Part shown: in pieces, positions 1 through 7,007 of the stretch
Layout: the number at the start of each line of letters is the position of its first letter
Position numbering within the stretch: the stretch's first letter is position 1
Origin: Owenweeksia sp964619125
Lineage (GTDB): Bacteria > Bacteroidota > Bacteroidia > Flavobacteriales > Schleiferiaceae
Length of the DNA: 30,560 bases
Assembly: GCA_964619125.1 (NCBI GenBank)
Contig: CAZUCA010000041.1
Span: 1-30,560, forward strand
Direction of reading: 5' to 3'
The notes under the pieces: model-generated
Database searches by the model: none
What the model was told of the DNA's origin: nothing
Seen by the model: the letters and a program-made list of their open reading frames with translations, nothing else
Position numbers and translations under genes: made by a program

Positions 1-281
1 ACTGAGGGTTAGTGGTTTAAGTTTTTAATTTAAACGGTTAGCTGAATTGGTATTAGAAAATTTAATAGCCTTATTGCTTAAAACTGATGACACTGCTAAA
101 GGGATAGTCATTTTAGTTGGCTCCTCTTAATTGATTTTGCGGCGCCGCGTAGATGTAAACTTCAATAAGCCGCTTTTACTGGTTGAAATATGGCTGTAAA
201 TCAGAGCCTGCCCTGGCCTGAAGGAGATTTTGTAAACTGATTTGAAATCTATTGAGAATCACCCTGTAAATCCCTATCGAC
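1..281. other. intergenic region upstream of the lipoprotein gene
   Basis: No coding region or known RNA could be recognised in these 281 bases. The first half is AT-rich and contains a weak inverted repeat (GTTTAA/TTAAAC, near 16-36). A perfect 10-base GC palindrome, GCGGCGCCGC, lies at 139-148. The promoter of the downstream lipoprotein should be here, but no clear TAnnTTTG element is visible. Any gene further upstream lies outside the window. Confidence 0.5.
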
Positions 282-1265
282 ATGAAAAAGCAGCTTTTCC
301 CTGGCCTCCAAAATCTTTTACTCATCTTAAGTGCCAGCTGGCTCATTGCGGCCTGTGAGACCGATGAGAATAAATCTACTTACTGGCAGCGTACCGATGT
401 TCAGGAGTTGGAAATTATATTTAGTGAGCTGGCCCCCGCCACTCAGTACTTTTATATAAGCACCTACGAACAGAGCCAAATTATTGGGGAGGGGGGTACC
501 CTAATCGATATTCCCCAGGGGGCTTTTAAAACCACCAACGGCCTGGTGGTTAGTGGCAATATTACCGTTGAGCTCAGGGAGCTCTATACTGCGGCCGATA
601 TGATTTTGGCTGAGAAACCAACTACCTCCGGTGGGCGCATTTTAGCGAGTGGCGGTGAGTTGTATTTCAGGCCCACCCAAAACGGACGGGAGCTGAAGCT
701 GGTGGAAGGGAAAAGCATCCGGTTTAAAATGCCTTCCGATTACATCGATTCGCAGATGGCCCTCTTCGCCGGAGCTGGTGATGGTGACAGTTTTGATTGG
801 CTGCCCGTAAATAATCCGGTGACTATCGACAGTTCAGGCATAGCCAAAAACGACAGTGTCAATAACCCCGTGTTTGATACCCTGAATTACTACCGTTTTA
901 CCCTCGATAGCCTTTTTAACTGGATAAACTGCGATTACTTCTACAATGACCCCCGGCCCCTGACCAATTTTGAGATATGCGTTCCCGATGCTTTCAATGA
1001 AAGTAATACCAAGGTGTTTGTATATATTCCCTCTATCAACTCAGTAGTGGCTACCTGGTATGATTCGGTTGATGAAGTATTCACAGTTTCGTCAGGCTAC
1101 CGGCTACCGGTTGGTTTGGCGGTGGTATTTGTGGGGGTGAGCTACCAGCAGAGCCAGATTCATTACAGTATTCAGCAGGCCGTCATTCAGCAGAGCCACA
1201 AGGAAGTTTTAACCTTTAGTACTGTCAGCAGGCAACAACTGGTACAGTTCCTGCAAAATCTCTAA
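282..1265 (+). CDS. putative surface-exposed lipoprotein, unknown function
   Basis: A 327-residue protein with a type II signal peptide: basic start MKKQ, hydrophobic core at 10-22, and lipobox I-A-A-C with the lipidated cysteine at residue 25. The residues after the cysteine (ETDEN) are acidic. In Bacteroidota an acidic patch just after the lipidated cysteine is known to act as a lipoprotein surface-export signal, so outer-leaflet exposure is inferred. The middle (about 70-155) has the pattern GEGGTLIDIP...GAF, then VELRELY, then ASGGELYF, a beta-rich module seen in Bacteroidota surface lipoproteins and loosely resembling ZU5-type domains. The rest is not recognised. It stands alone and ends just before a strong intrinsic terminator. 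Function unknown; the lipoprotein assignment is firm. Confidence 0.8.
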   Translation: MKKQLFPGLQNLLLILSASWLIAACETDENKSTYWQRTDVQELEIIFSELAPATQYFYISTYEQSQIIGEGGTLIDIPQGAFKTTNGLVVSGNITVELRELYTAADMILAEKPTTSGGRILASGGELYFRPTQNGRELKLVEGKSIRFKMPSDYIDSQMALFAGAGDGDSFDWLPVNNPVTIDSSGIAKNDSVNNPVFDTLNYYRFTLDSLFNWINCDYFYNDPRPLTNFEICVPDAFNESNTKVFVYIPSINSVVATWYDSVDEVFTVSSGYRLPVGLAVVFVGVSYQQSQIHYSIQQAVIQQSHKEVLTFSTVSRQQLVQFLQNL

Positions 1266-1284
1266 TCCAGATAGTAGTAGTTTG

Positions 1285-1316
1285 AATCCCCGGGCTTCGG
1301 TTCGGGGATTTTTTAT
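1285..1316 (+). terminator. intrinsic terminator after the lipoprotein gene
   Basis: An 8-bp stem (AATCCCCG at 1285-1292 with CGGGGATT at 1303-1310), a 10-nt loop, then TTTTATTT. The T tract is on the plus strand only, so it mainly serves the lipoprotein gene. It separates that gene from the convergent methyltransferase gene. Confidence 0.85.
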
Positions 1317-2483
1317 TTAGTCTACTCTCAGGATCAGTCCCTTGAGGTATTCCCCTTCCGGGTGATAGAGGTTTACCGGGTGATCGGCCGGTTGTGTCAG
1401 TTTTTCCATTACCCTGACAGTTTTTCCTGAGCCTATGGCAGCAGCACGCACGGTATCTTCAAAAAGCTGGCTTCCCACATGCTGCGAACAGGAAAAAGTG
1501 AAAATCAGACCTCCCGGTTTAATTTTATGGATGGCGGCCCGGTTCAGTCTTTTATAAGCCTGTACTGCCTTGTGGGTGGTGCGTTTGCTTTTACTGAAGG
1601 CGGGAGGGTCCAGCACAATAATGTCAAACTGATCCCCCATCTTATCGAGGTAGTCAAATACATCGGCTGCTACCGCTTCGTGCCTATCGCTAACTTCATT
1701 TAGGATGGCATTCTCATGCGCCAGCTGTACCGCCGCTTCTGAAATATCTACTGACACGGCGCGGCTGGCTCCCTTCATGAGGGCGTAAATTGAAAAGCCC
1801 CCCGTGTAGGAAAAAGTGTTTAATACCGTTCGTCCCTTACTGAGTTCCCCGAGCCGACGCCGGTTTTCACGCTGATCTATAAAGAAGCCTGTTTTCTGCC
1901 CTTCTTCCCAGTCAATTTTGAATTTTATCCCATGCTCGCTGGTTATGCTTTCACCGCCATTGCCAATCAACCATCCTTGTAACTGCCCGGCAGCCTCTAT
2001 TTTAGCGGTGGGTTTGCAGTATACCTGGTTTATCCATTGGTGCTGCACCAGGGCGTTGGCGATATTTTCAAGGTAGGGCTGCCAGCCACTATGATGCAGC
2101 TGTACTACGGCCGTGTCATTATAGCGGTCCACGATCAGTCCCGGCATCAGGTCGCCCTCACCAAATACCAGTCGGCAGCAGCTGGTGCCGCTCTGATCTA
2201 ATACTCCGATGTACTGGCGGTAAGCGAGGGCTTCACTAATTCGCTGAGTAATGAGGAGGTTAATATCATGCACCGGTTCAAAGGAAAGTATCCTCACGGC
2301 AATGCGGCCGGGATGAAAGAAGCCCAGGGCCTGAAAATTCTCCTTCTCGTCCAGGATTTCCACCACCTCACCTTCCCGGAGGTGGGAGGGGATTTGCTTA
2401 AAAGCACCGCTATATACCCATGGGTGCTGGCGCTGAAGGGCCTTTTTTTTGCCTTTGGCAAGATGGATCTGATTAAAGCTCAT
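1317..2483 (-). CDS. RlmI-like class I SAM-dependent rRNA methyltransferase
   Basis: 388 residues, close to the usual length of the RlmI/YccW family, whose E. coli member makes 5-methylcytosine in 23S rRNA. The N-terminus (about 1-75) fits a PUA RNA-binding domain (HPWVYSGAF). The Rossmann methyltransferase domain follows, with the SAM-binding motif NTFSYTGGFSIYAL near the middle, motif IV as VLDPPAF, and FSCSQH with the cysteine expected in m5C enzymes. Its start overlaps by 11 bases the end of the upstream HsdR_N-type gene on the same strand, so the two are cotranscribed and probably translationally coupled. The exact target base is inferred from the family. The symbol is withheld because several paralogous subfamilies share these motifs. 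Confidence 0.9.
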   Translation of the reverse strand: MSFNQIHLAKGKKKALQRQHPWVYSGAFKQIPSHLREGEVVEILDEKENFQALGFFHPGRIAVRILSFEPVHDINLLITQRISEALAYRQYIGVLDQSGTSCCRLVFGEGDLMPGLIVDRYNDTAVVQLHHSGWQPYLENIANALVQHQWINQVYCKPTAKIEAAGQLQGWLIGNGGESITSEHGIKFKIDWEEGQKTGFFIDQRENRRRLGELSKGRTVLNTFSYTGGFSIYALMKGASRAVSVDISEAAVQLAHENAILNEVSDRHEAVAADVFDYLDKMGDQFDIIVLDPPAFSKSKRTTHKAVQAYKRLNRAAIHKIKPGGLIFTFSCSQHVGSQLFEDTVRAAAIGSGKTVRVMEKLTQPADHPVNLYHPEGEYLKGLILRVD

Positions 2484-2928
2484 CGAATGCTGGTAACTGT
2501 TTTAGGAAGTGGTACGATTTGTTTTCACTGTCAACCCGGGCCACAAAATGTTGCAGTCCGTTAGTAATGGCAATGTAGGGTACCTGGTAATGCAGGTTGT
2601 AGCGTGAGGCCTGGTCAAAAGTACTTTGACTTACCGGCACCTGAGGTGCTTTGCACTCCACTAACAGACGGGCGCTGCCCTGGCGGTAAATCAGAATGTC
2701 GCTACGCTGTAGTTTTTGGTGGAGCTGAAAGCCACCCTCAAGTGCAATACCGGTGGCAGGGTAGCCCCGGTTTATTAAAAAGTGCACAAAATGCTGTCGC
2801 ACCCATTCTTCAGGGGTCAGTACCAGGTGCTTTTTGCGGATGTTGTCCCATACCACTATCTGGCCATTTTTACGTGCCAGTTTTAGGGGAGCATCGGGCA
2901 GGTTAAGCTTTACCAGGTTTTTGTGCAT
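2473..2928 (-). CDS. HsdR N-terminal-like PD-(D/E)XK domain protein
   Basis: A 151-residue protein starting at ATG 2928. A longer frame reaches 3096, but it would overlap the holA start and its extra N-terminus is low-complexity and basic. The chosen start also fits a promoter immediately upstream. The sequence matches the stand-alone 'type I restriction enzyme R protein N-terminus' family common in Bacteroidota: TPEEWVRQ, then RSDILIY with Asp77, then LLVECKAP carrying Glu91-x-Lys93, the PD-(D/E)XK catalytic pattern. No helicase or HsdM/HsdS partners are nearby, so this is not a complete restriction system. It is the first gene of a two-gene unit with the RlmI-like methyltransferase, which hints at a housekeeping nucleic-acid role. 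The domain call is good; the biological role is unknown. Confidence 0.85.
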   Translation of the reverse strand: MHKNLVKLNLPDAPLKLARKNGQIVVWDNIRKKHLVLTPEEWVRQHFVHFLINRGYPATGIALEGGFQLHQKLQRSDILIYRQGSARLLVECKAPQVPVSQSTFDQASRYNLHYQVPYIAITNGLQHFVARVDSENKSYHFLKQLPAFDEL

Positions 2929-2932
2929 GGCG

Positions 2933-2962
2933 CAAAGGTAGCCAAGTTGCCGTGCTCTCAAA
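2933..2962 (-). promoter_or_regulatory. Bacteroidota -33/-7 promoter of the HsdR_N-rlmI pair
   Basis: On the minus strand TTTG (2959-2962) is followed after 18 bases by TACCTTTG (2933-2940), a full match to the Bacteroidota consensus TTG-N19-TAnnTTTG. The start codon begins only 4 bases after the -7 element, so the transcript would be essentially leaderless. Confidence 0.65.
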
Positions 2963-3043
2963 TGCCGGTATTGGGCTTTTGCGAAAAGGCCGTGCCGGCG
3001 TTTCAATTTTGCAGGCAAAAGCTTTCCTTTGCAAGCCTTTGCC

Positions 3044-4045
3044 ATGAAGTACAGCGAAATTCTTAATGAACTTAAAAGCGGTAAGTACCGCCCCATTTAT
3101 TTCCTGATGGGGGATGAATCTTATTTTATTGATGAGATTACCCGCTTTATAGAAAAAAATGCCCTGCCCGAAGATCAGCAGAGTTTCAATCAGAGTGTGC
3201 TCTACGGGCGCGATGTGGATGTAAAGACGGTGGTGGGAGAAGCCAAGCGCTATCCCATGATGTCAGACCGGGTGGTGATTATCGTTAAAGAAGCGCAGCA
3301 GCTCCGGAAGATTGAGGAGCTCGAAAGCTATGTGGCCCAGCCGATGCCCAGTACGGTGCTGGTACTGGCCTATAAGTACAAGACCCTCGACAAGCGCAAA
3401 AAAATTTATAAGCTTCTGAGCAACGGCCATGCCCTGCTGGAGTCAAAAAAATTATATGACAACCAGGTGCCTGAATGGGTTGAGGGTCATCTCCGGGAAC
3501 GTGGCTATAGCTGTACCATGAAAGCACGCCAACTGATTGCTGAAAGCCTTGGTACCGACCTGGGACGCATTAGCAGTGAGTTGCGCAAACTCGAACTGGT
3601 GGTGCCCAAAGGGGGAGAAGTTGATGAGGTGGTGGTGGAAAACCACATAGGCATCAGTAAGGATTACAATAACTTTGAGCTCACCAAGGCTCTGGGTACT
3701 AAAGATTTCGTGAAAGCGATAAAAATTCAACAATACTTCTCTGCCAACCCCAAGGACAACCCCCTGGTGGTTACAGTGAGTACGTTGTTTGCCTATTTTA
3801 CCAAACTGATGATTGTACACCAGGCCAGGGATAAGACGCCCAGGGGCCTGGCTTCCTTACTTAAGGTCAACCCTTACTTTGTGAAAGACTATCAGACCGG
3901 TGCCACTAAGTATGACCTCAAGCAGCTGGCGCGCATTATCGGTTATATTCGCGAGGCTGACCGCCGTTCAAAGGGGGTGGGCAATGCCTCATCTCCCGAT
4001 GGTGAAATATTAAAAGAATTGCTATTTAAGATCGTTTATGCCTAA
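3044..4045 (+). CDS. holA: DNA polymerase III subunit delta
   Basis: The clamp-loader delta subunit, which opens the sliding clamp during its loading at replication forks. The protein is 333 residues from ATG 3044 (MKYSEIL), a normal length for the family. A TTG five codons upstream is possible but less likely. Family signs are the N-terminal PIYFLMGDESYFIDEI segment, where the ATPase-like fold lacks a working Walker A, the LVLAYKYKTLDKRKKIYK region, LGTDLGRISSELRKLEL in the middle domain, and the C-terminal collar helices ending KELLFKIVYA. It is divergent from the HsdR_N gene; a weaker -7-like CAATTTTG lies at 3004-3011. A short hairpin follows the stop codon. Confidence 0.93.
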   Translation: MKYSEILNELKSGKYRPIYFLMGDESYFIDEITRFIEKNALPEDQQSFNQSVLYGRDVDVKTVVGEAKRYPMMSDRVVIIVKEAQQLRKIEELESYVAQPMPSTVLVLAYKYKTLDKRKKIYKLLSNGHALLESKKLYDNQVPEWVEGHLRERGYSCTMKARQLIAESLGTDLGRISSELRKLELVVPKGGEVDEVVVENHIGISKDYNNFELTKALGTKDFVKAIKIQQYFSANPKDNPLVVTVSTLFAYFTKLMIVHQARDKTPRGLASLLKVNPYFVKDYQTGATKYDLKQLARIIGYIREADRRSKGVGNASSPDGEILKELLFKIVYA

Positions 4046-4066
4046 TGGCCCGCCGAGGCCGGGCCA
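4046..4066 (+). terminator. GC hairpin between holA and the TonB receptor (weak terminator or attenuator)
   Basis: A 7-bp stem (TGGCCCG 4046-4052 with CGGGCCA 4060-4066) directly after the holA stop. The following bases CTAAATTTTG contain only a short T run, so termination may be partial. It lies 14 bases before the next start codon. Confidence 0.45.
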
Positions 4067-4080
4067 CTAAATTTTGACGA

Positions 4081-6402
4081 ATGACCAGACATTACCTGTT
4101 TAGCTTTATAGTATCAATCCTGGCCTTGACCGCTTCCGCTCAGCAGGGGAGAGTAAGGGGCTTTGTTTATGAAAAAGCAACTGAGGCACCCATTCCCTTT
4201 GCCACTATTGCCCTGGTAGGTACCAATTATGGCGCAGTGGCCAATGATCAGGGCTACTTTCTTATCAGCGATGTACCTCCCGGCAATTATGAGCTCAGAG
4301 TTTCTTTTGTGGGCTACCAAACCGTGGTGCGGCCGGTGGAAATTCAGCCCGGTCGTATAGCCTCCCAGAAAATATACCTGTCAGAAGCCAGTGAAATGCT
4401 GGAAGGGGTAGAGGTTAATGCCGAGCGCCAGGAGCGTGAAACCCAGGTGCTGATCAGTAAGACCACCCTTGATCCTAAGGAGATCCGCCAGTTTTCAGTG
4501 GGTGGCGATGCCGATATCATCAAGGCAATCCAGGTACTACCCGGTGTGGTAACCAGTGGTGACCAGGGGGGGCAACTTTACATTCGAGGGGGTGCACCTA
4601 TTCAAAACCTGGTGTTGCTCGATGGTATGGTGGTATATAACCCTTTTCACTCCATCGGTTTCTTCTCGGTTTTTGATGCCGATATTATCCAAAGTGCCGA
4701 TGTGTATACCGGTGGTTTTAATGCCGAGTACGGCAGTCGCAATTCGGCTGTAATGGATATCCGTACCCGCGATGGCAACCGCCGCCGCTTTAGTGGCAAG
4801 GTGTCGGCCAGTACTTATACCTCCAAAATATTATTGGAAACGCCCCTGGGACGAAAGGACGCAAGGGGACGGGCGGCCAGCTCATTTTTATTTTCCGCCA
4901 AAACCTCTTATCTCGATCGCACCAGCGATATTTTCTACAGCTATATCGACACCGAATACGACGGCCTGCCCTTCAACTTTACCGATATCTACGGTAAGTT
5001 TACCGCCCAAAGTGATAACGGCAGCCGGATCAGCGCCTACGGCTTTTCCTTTGATGACGGGGTGAAATTTGGCGGTGACAACACTATCGATTGGAATAGC
5101 CTCGGCGGTGGTATCGCCTTTACTGCAGTGCCCAGTTCATCATCGGTGTTGATAGAAGGTGATCTAGCTCTCTCTGAATATGAAATCACCTCGATTGAAA
5201 ATGTGGATTCGCGGGACTTCAGCAGTGTGAATAGCGGTAATTTTGGCCTTGATTTCACCTACTTCCTGCGCGATAACGATGAGTTTAAGTACGGGATGGA
5301 AATCATCAACTACACCACCCACCTCGAACTCGATAAAGAAGTGGGGATTAGCTCAAAGGTTACCGAAAACACGGTGGAACTGGGTACCTATGCCAAGTAC
5401 AAGTTTAAAGCAAACCGCTTTCTTTTTGAACCCAGTGTGCGCTTGCATTATTATGCCTCGCAAAGCGAGTTTAGCCCTGAGCCGCGCCTGGGGGTGAAGT
5501 ACAACGTCAACGAGTGGTTGCGCATAAAGGCGAGCGGGGGACTATACTCCCAAAACCTCATTGCCACCAATTCCGACCGTGATGTGATTAACCTTTTCTA
5601 TGGTTTTCTTAGCGGCCCGGAAGGCTCAAGGTTGGAATTTGATGGCGAAGAAGTGAGCAGTTCCCTGCAAAAGGCGCAACACGTGGTGCTGGGAACCGAA
5701 ATTGAATTGAGTGATGAGATTACCGTGAACGTGGAAGGCTACCTGAAAAATTTCAGCCAACTCACCAATGTTAATCGCAACCAAATCTACAGCCCTGATA
5801 ATCCCGATCCCAACATTGACCCTATTCTGAAATCGGAATACATCATAGAGAAAGGCCTGGCAAGAGGTGTAGACATCCTGACCAAGTACCGGAGCGGAAG
5901 TAAATACCTGTGGGTGGCCTACTCGCTCGGAAAGGTTACCCGCAATGATGGCATTACCGAATATGCCCCTTTCTTTGATCGCCGCCACAACCTGAATATG
6001 GTGGCCAGCTACATCTTTGGCGAGGGCAATAGTTGGGAAGCCAGCCTTCGCTATAATTTTGGCACCGGTTTTCCCTTTACCCCAACGCGGGCCTTCTATC
6101 GTCAACAGCCGTTTATAGATGGCTTTGGGGAAGCCGAGGTGAGTTATGACTACACCACCCGCAATGGTAAACTGGATGTACTATATGGGGATCTCAACAC
6201 CAAGCGCCTGCCCAATTACCACCGGGTGGATGTTTCCTTGCAAAAGACCCTGAAAATAAATGAGTATCAAATGCTGGAGGTGTCAGCGGGTGCTACCAAT
6301 ATTCTCAACTATGAGAACATCTTCTACTACGATCGCGATGACTATAAGCGGGTAAATCAACTGCCTATTATGCCTACTGTCTCCCTGAGCTATATTTTTT
6401 AA
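4081..6402 (+). CDS. TonB-dependent receptor with CarboxypepD_reg N-terminal domain
   Basis: 773-residue outer-membrane receptor. Signal peptide 1-20 (cleavage after LTASA). Residues about 23-108 form a carboxypeptidase-regulatory-like beta sandwich (RVRGFVYEKATEAPIPFA, NDQGYFLISDVPPGNYEL). The plug domain at about 115-230 contains IIKAIQVLPGV, LYIRGG, LLDGMVVYNPFHSIGFFSVF and GFNAEYGSRNSAVMDI. The remainder is the 22-strand barrel, ending in the aromatic SLSYIF expected for BAM-dependent insertion. It takes up a ligand across the outer membrane using TonB-ExbBD energy. No SusD homologue, metal gene or other substrate clue is adjacent, so the ligand is unknown. It is followed by a strong terminator and is probably its own unit. 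Confidence 0.93.
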   Translation: MTRHYLFSFIVSILALTASAQQGRVRGFVYEKATEAPIPFATIALVGTNYGAVANDQGYFLISDVPPGNYELRVSFVGYQTVVRPVEIQPGRIASQKIYLSEASEMLEGVEVNAERQERETQVLISKTTLDPKEIRQFSVGGDADIIKAIQVLPGVVTSGDQGGQLYIRGGAPIQNLVLLDGMVVYNPFHSIGFFSVFDADIIQSADVYTGGFNAEYGSRNSAVMDIRTRDGNRRRFSGKVSASTYTSKILLETPLGRKDARGRAASSFLFSAKTSYLDRTSDIFYSYIDTEYDGLPFNFTDIYGKFTAQSDNGSRISAYGFSFDDGVKFGGDNTIDWNSLGGGIAFTAVPSSSSVLIEGDLALSEYEITSIENVDSRDFSSVNSGNFGLDFTYFLRDNDEFKYGMEIINYTTHLELDKEVGISSKVTENTVELGTYAKYKFKANRFLFEPSVRLHYYASQSEFSPEPRLGVKYNVNEWLRIKASGGLYSQNLIATNSDRDVINLFYGFLSGPEGSRLEFDGEEVSSSLQKAQHVVLGTEIELSDEITVNVEGYLKNFSQLTNVNRNQIYSPDNPDPNIDPILKSEYIIEKGLARGVDILTKYRSGSKYLWVAYSLGKVTRNDGITEYAPFFDRRHNLNMVASYIFGEGNSWEASLRYNFGTGFPFTPTRAFYRQQPFIDGFGEAEVSYDYTTRNGKLDVLYGDLNTKRLPNYHRVDVSLQKTLKINEYQMLEVSAGATNILNYENIFYYDRDDYKRVNQLPIMPTVSLSYIF

Positions 6403-6422
6403 TGGGAGTTAAGAATAATTGA

Positions 6423-6447
6423 AAAAGGCGGGTTTATCCCGCCTTTT
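6423..6447. terminator. bidirectional intrinsic terminator
   Basis: A 10-bp stem, AAAAGGCGGG (6423-6432) with CCCGCCTTTT (6438-6447), and a 5-base loop. It has A and T tracts on both sides and can therefore stop the receptor transcript (plus) and the small T9SS-cargo transcript (minus), whose genes converge here. Confidence 0.88.
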
Positions 6448-6476
6448 CTGTTTTGAGTTGGAGCTGATGGTCGCCT

Positions 6477-6869
6477 TTAAGTCTTCTGGAAGCGGAAAAC
6501 CTGATCGTTAATTTTCAGGAAGTAATAACCGGGGATGAGGTCCTCCACCTTCAGGTGGGCACGCTCTCCCTTGGAAATATAGCTGCGCAGTTTTTCGCCC
6601 AGCAGGTTGTAGACTTCCAGTTCGCGCCAGCCTTCTTCGCTGAAGTCCACGATGAGGTAATCCTGGCAGGGATTGGGAAACATTTCAAAACTGGCGTTTA
6701 CCACCTCCGGCGTAGAAACCGGTTTGATAATATCGTTGTATACATCTACTATAATATCCTGGGGAGTAAGGTCAGGGGAACTAAGGCTGTTGTTTGCCTG
6801 GCCGGACAGCGGCAGATTCCCGACTGCCAGGGCCCCACAAAGGGCAAGGGTGCTTGCTAAGTTTTTCAT
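6477..6869 (-). CDS. small secreted protein, mainly a T9SS type A sorting domain
   Basis: 130 residues. An N-terminal Sec signal peptide (about 1-24, ending LPLSGQ) is followed by a linker of only about 35 residues (DLTPQDIIVDVYNDIIKP). Residues about 61-130 then have the type A C-terminal domain used for type IX secretion: FEMFPNPCQDYLIVDF, LEVYNLLGEKL, a basic turn, and IPGYYFLKI near the C-terminus. In known cargo this domain is a tail on a much larger protein and is removed after secretion; here almost nothing precedes it. It is a single gene, convergent with the receptor and divergent from the histidine kinase. Function unknown; assignment of the sorting domain is confident. Confidence 0.82.
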   Translation of the reverse strand: MKNLASTLALCGALAVGNLPLSGQANNSLSSPDLTPQDIIVDVYNDIIKPVSTPEVVNASFEMFPNPCQDYLIVDFSEEGWRELEVYNLLGEKLRSYISKGERAHLKVEDLIPGYYFLKINDQVFRFQKT

Positions 6870-6948
6870 TTTTCATAGGTTTTATGTTTTCGTACTATAA
6901 ATATACCTCTATGACAGGTACTTAAGTGTTAAGGGTTGCATGGCTTTT

Positions 6949-6965
6949 GTTAAAACGACGTTAAA
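6949..6965 (+). promoter_or_regulatory. tandem GTTAAA repeats, putative response-regulator operator
   Basis: GTTAAA occurs at 6949-6954 and again at 6960-6965, an 11-base period (one helical turn), which is the arrangement bound by OmpR/PhoB-family regulators. Two TTAAG motifs lie just upstream (6922-6926 and 6929-6933). The repeats sit about 40-60 bases before the expected start site of the histidine kinase gene. Binding by the downstream regulator is inference. Confidence 0.4.
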
Positions 6966-6992
6966 GTAAAGCGGCGTTGGACTTGCGACAGC

Positions 6993-7000
6993 TACATTTG
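6993..7000 (+). promoter_or_regulatory. -7 element (TACATTTG) of the histidine kinase operon
   Basis: TACATTTG matches TAnnTTTG exactly. No TTG is found at the proper -33 distance, which suits an activator-dependent promoter. The kinase start codon follows 7 bases later, implying a very short leader. Confidence 0.5.
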
Positions 7001-7007
7001 TGTTGAC

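Noticed and set aside
2473..2928. Restriction-modification system, because the gene resembles the N-terminus of HsdR.
   Set aside because: No HsdM, HsdS or helicase genes nearby; the adjacent methyltransferase is an rRNA-type RlmI-like enzyme, not a DNA methylase.
2473..3096. Longer version of the HsdR_N gene starting at 3096.
   Set aside because: It would overlap the holA start and its promoter region, and the extra 56 residues are basic with no family match. ATG 2928 with an adjacent promoter is better.
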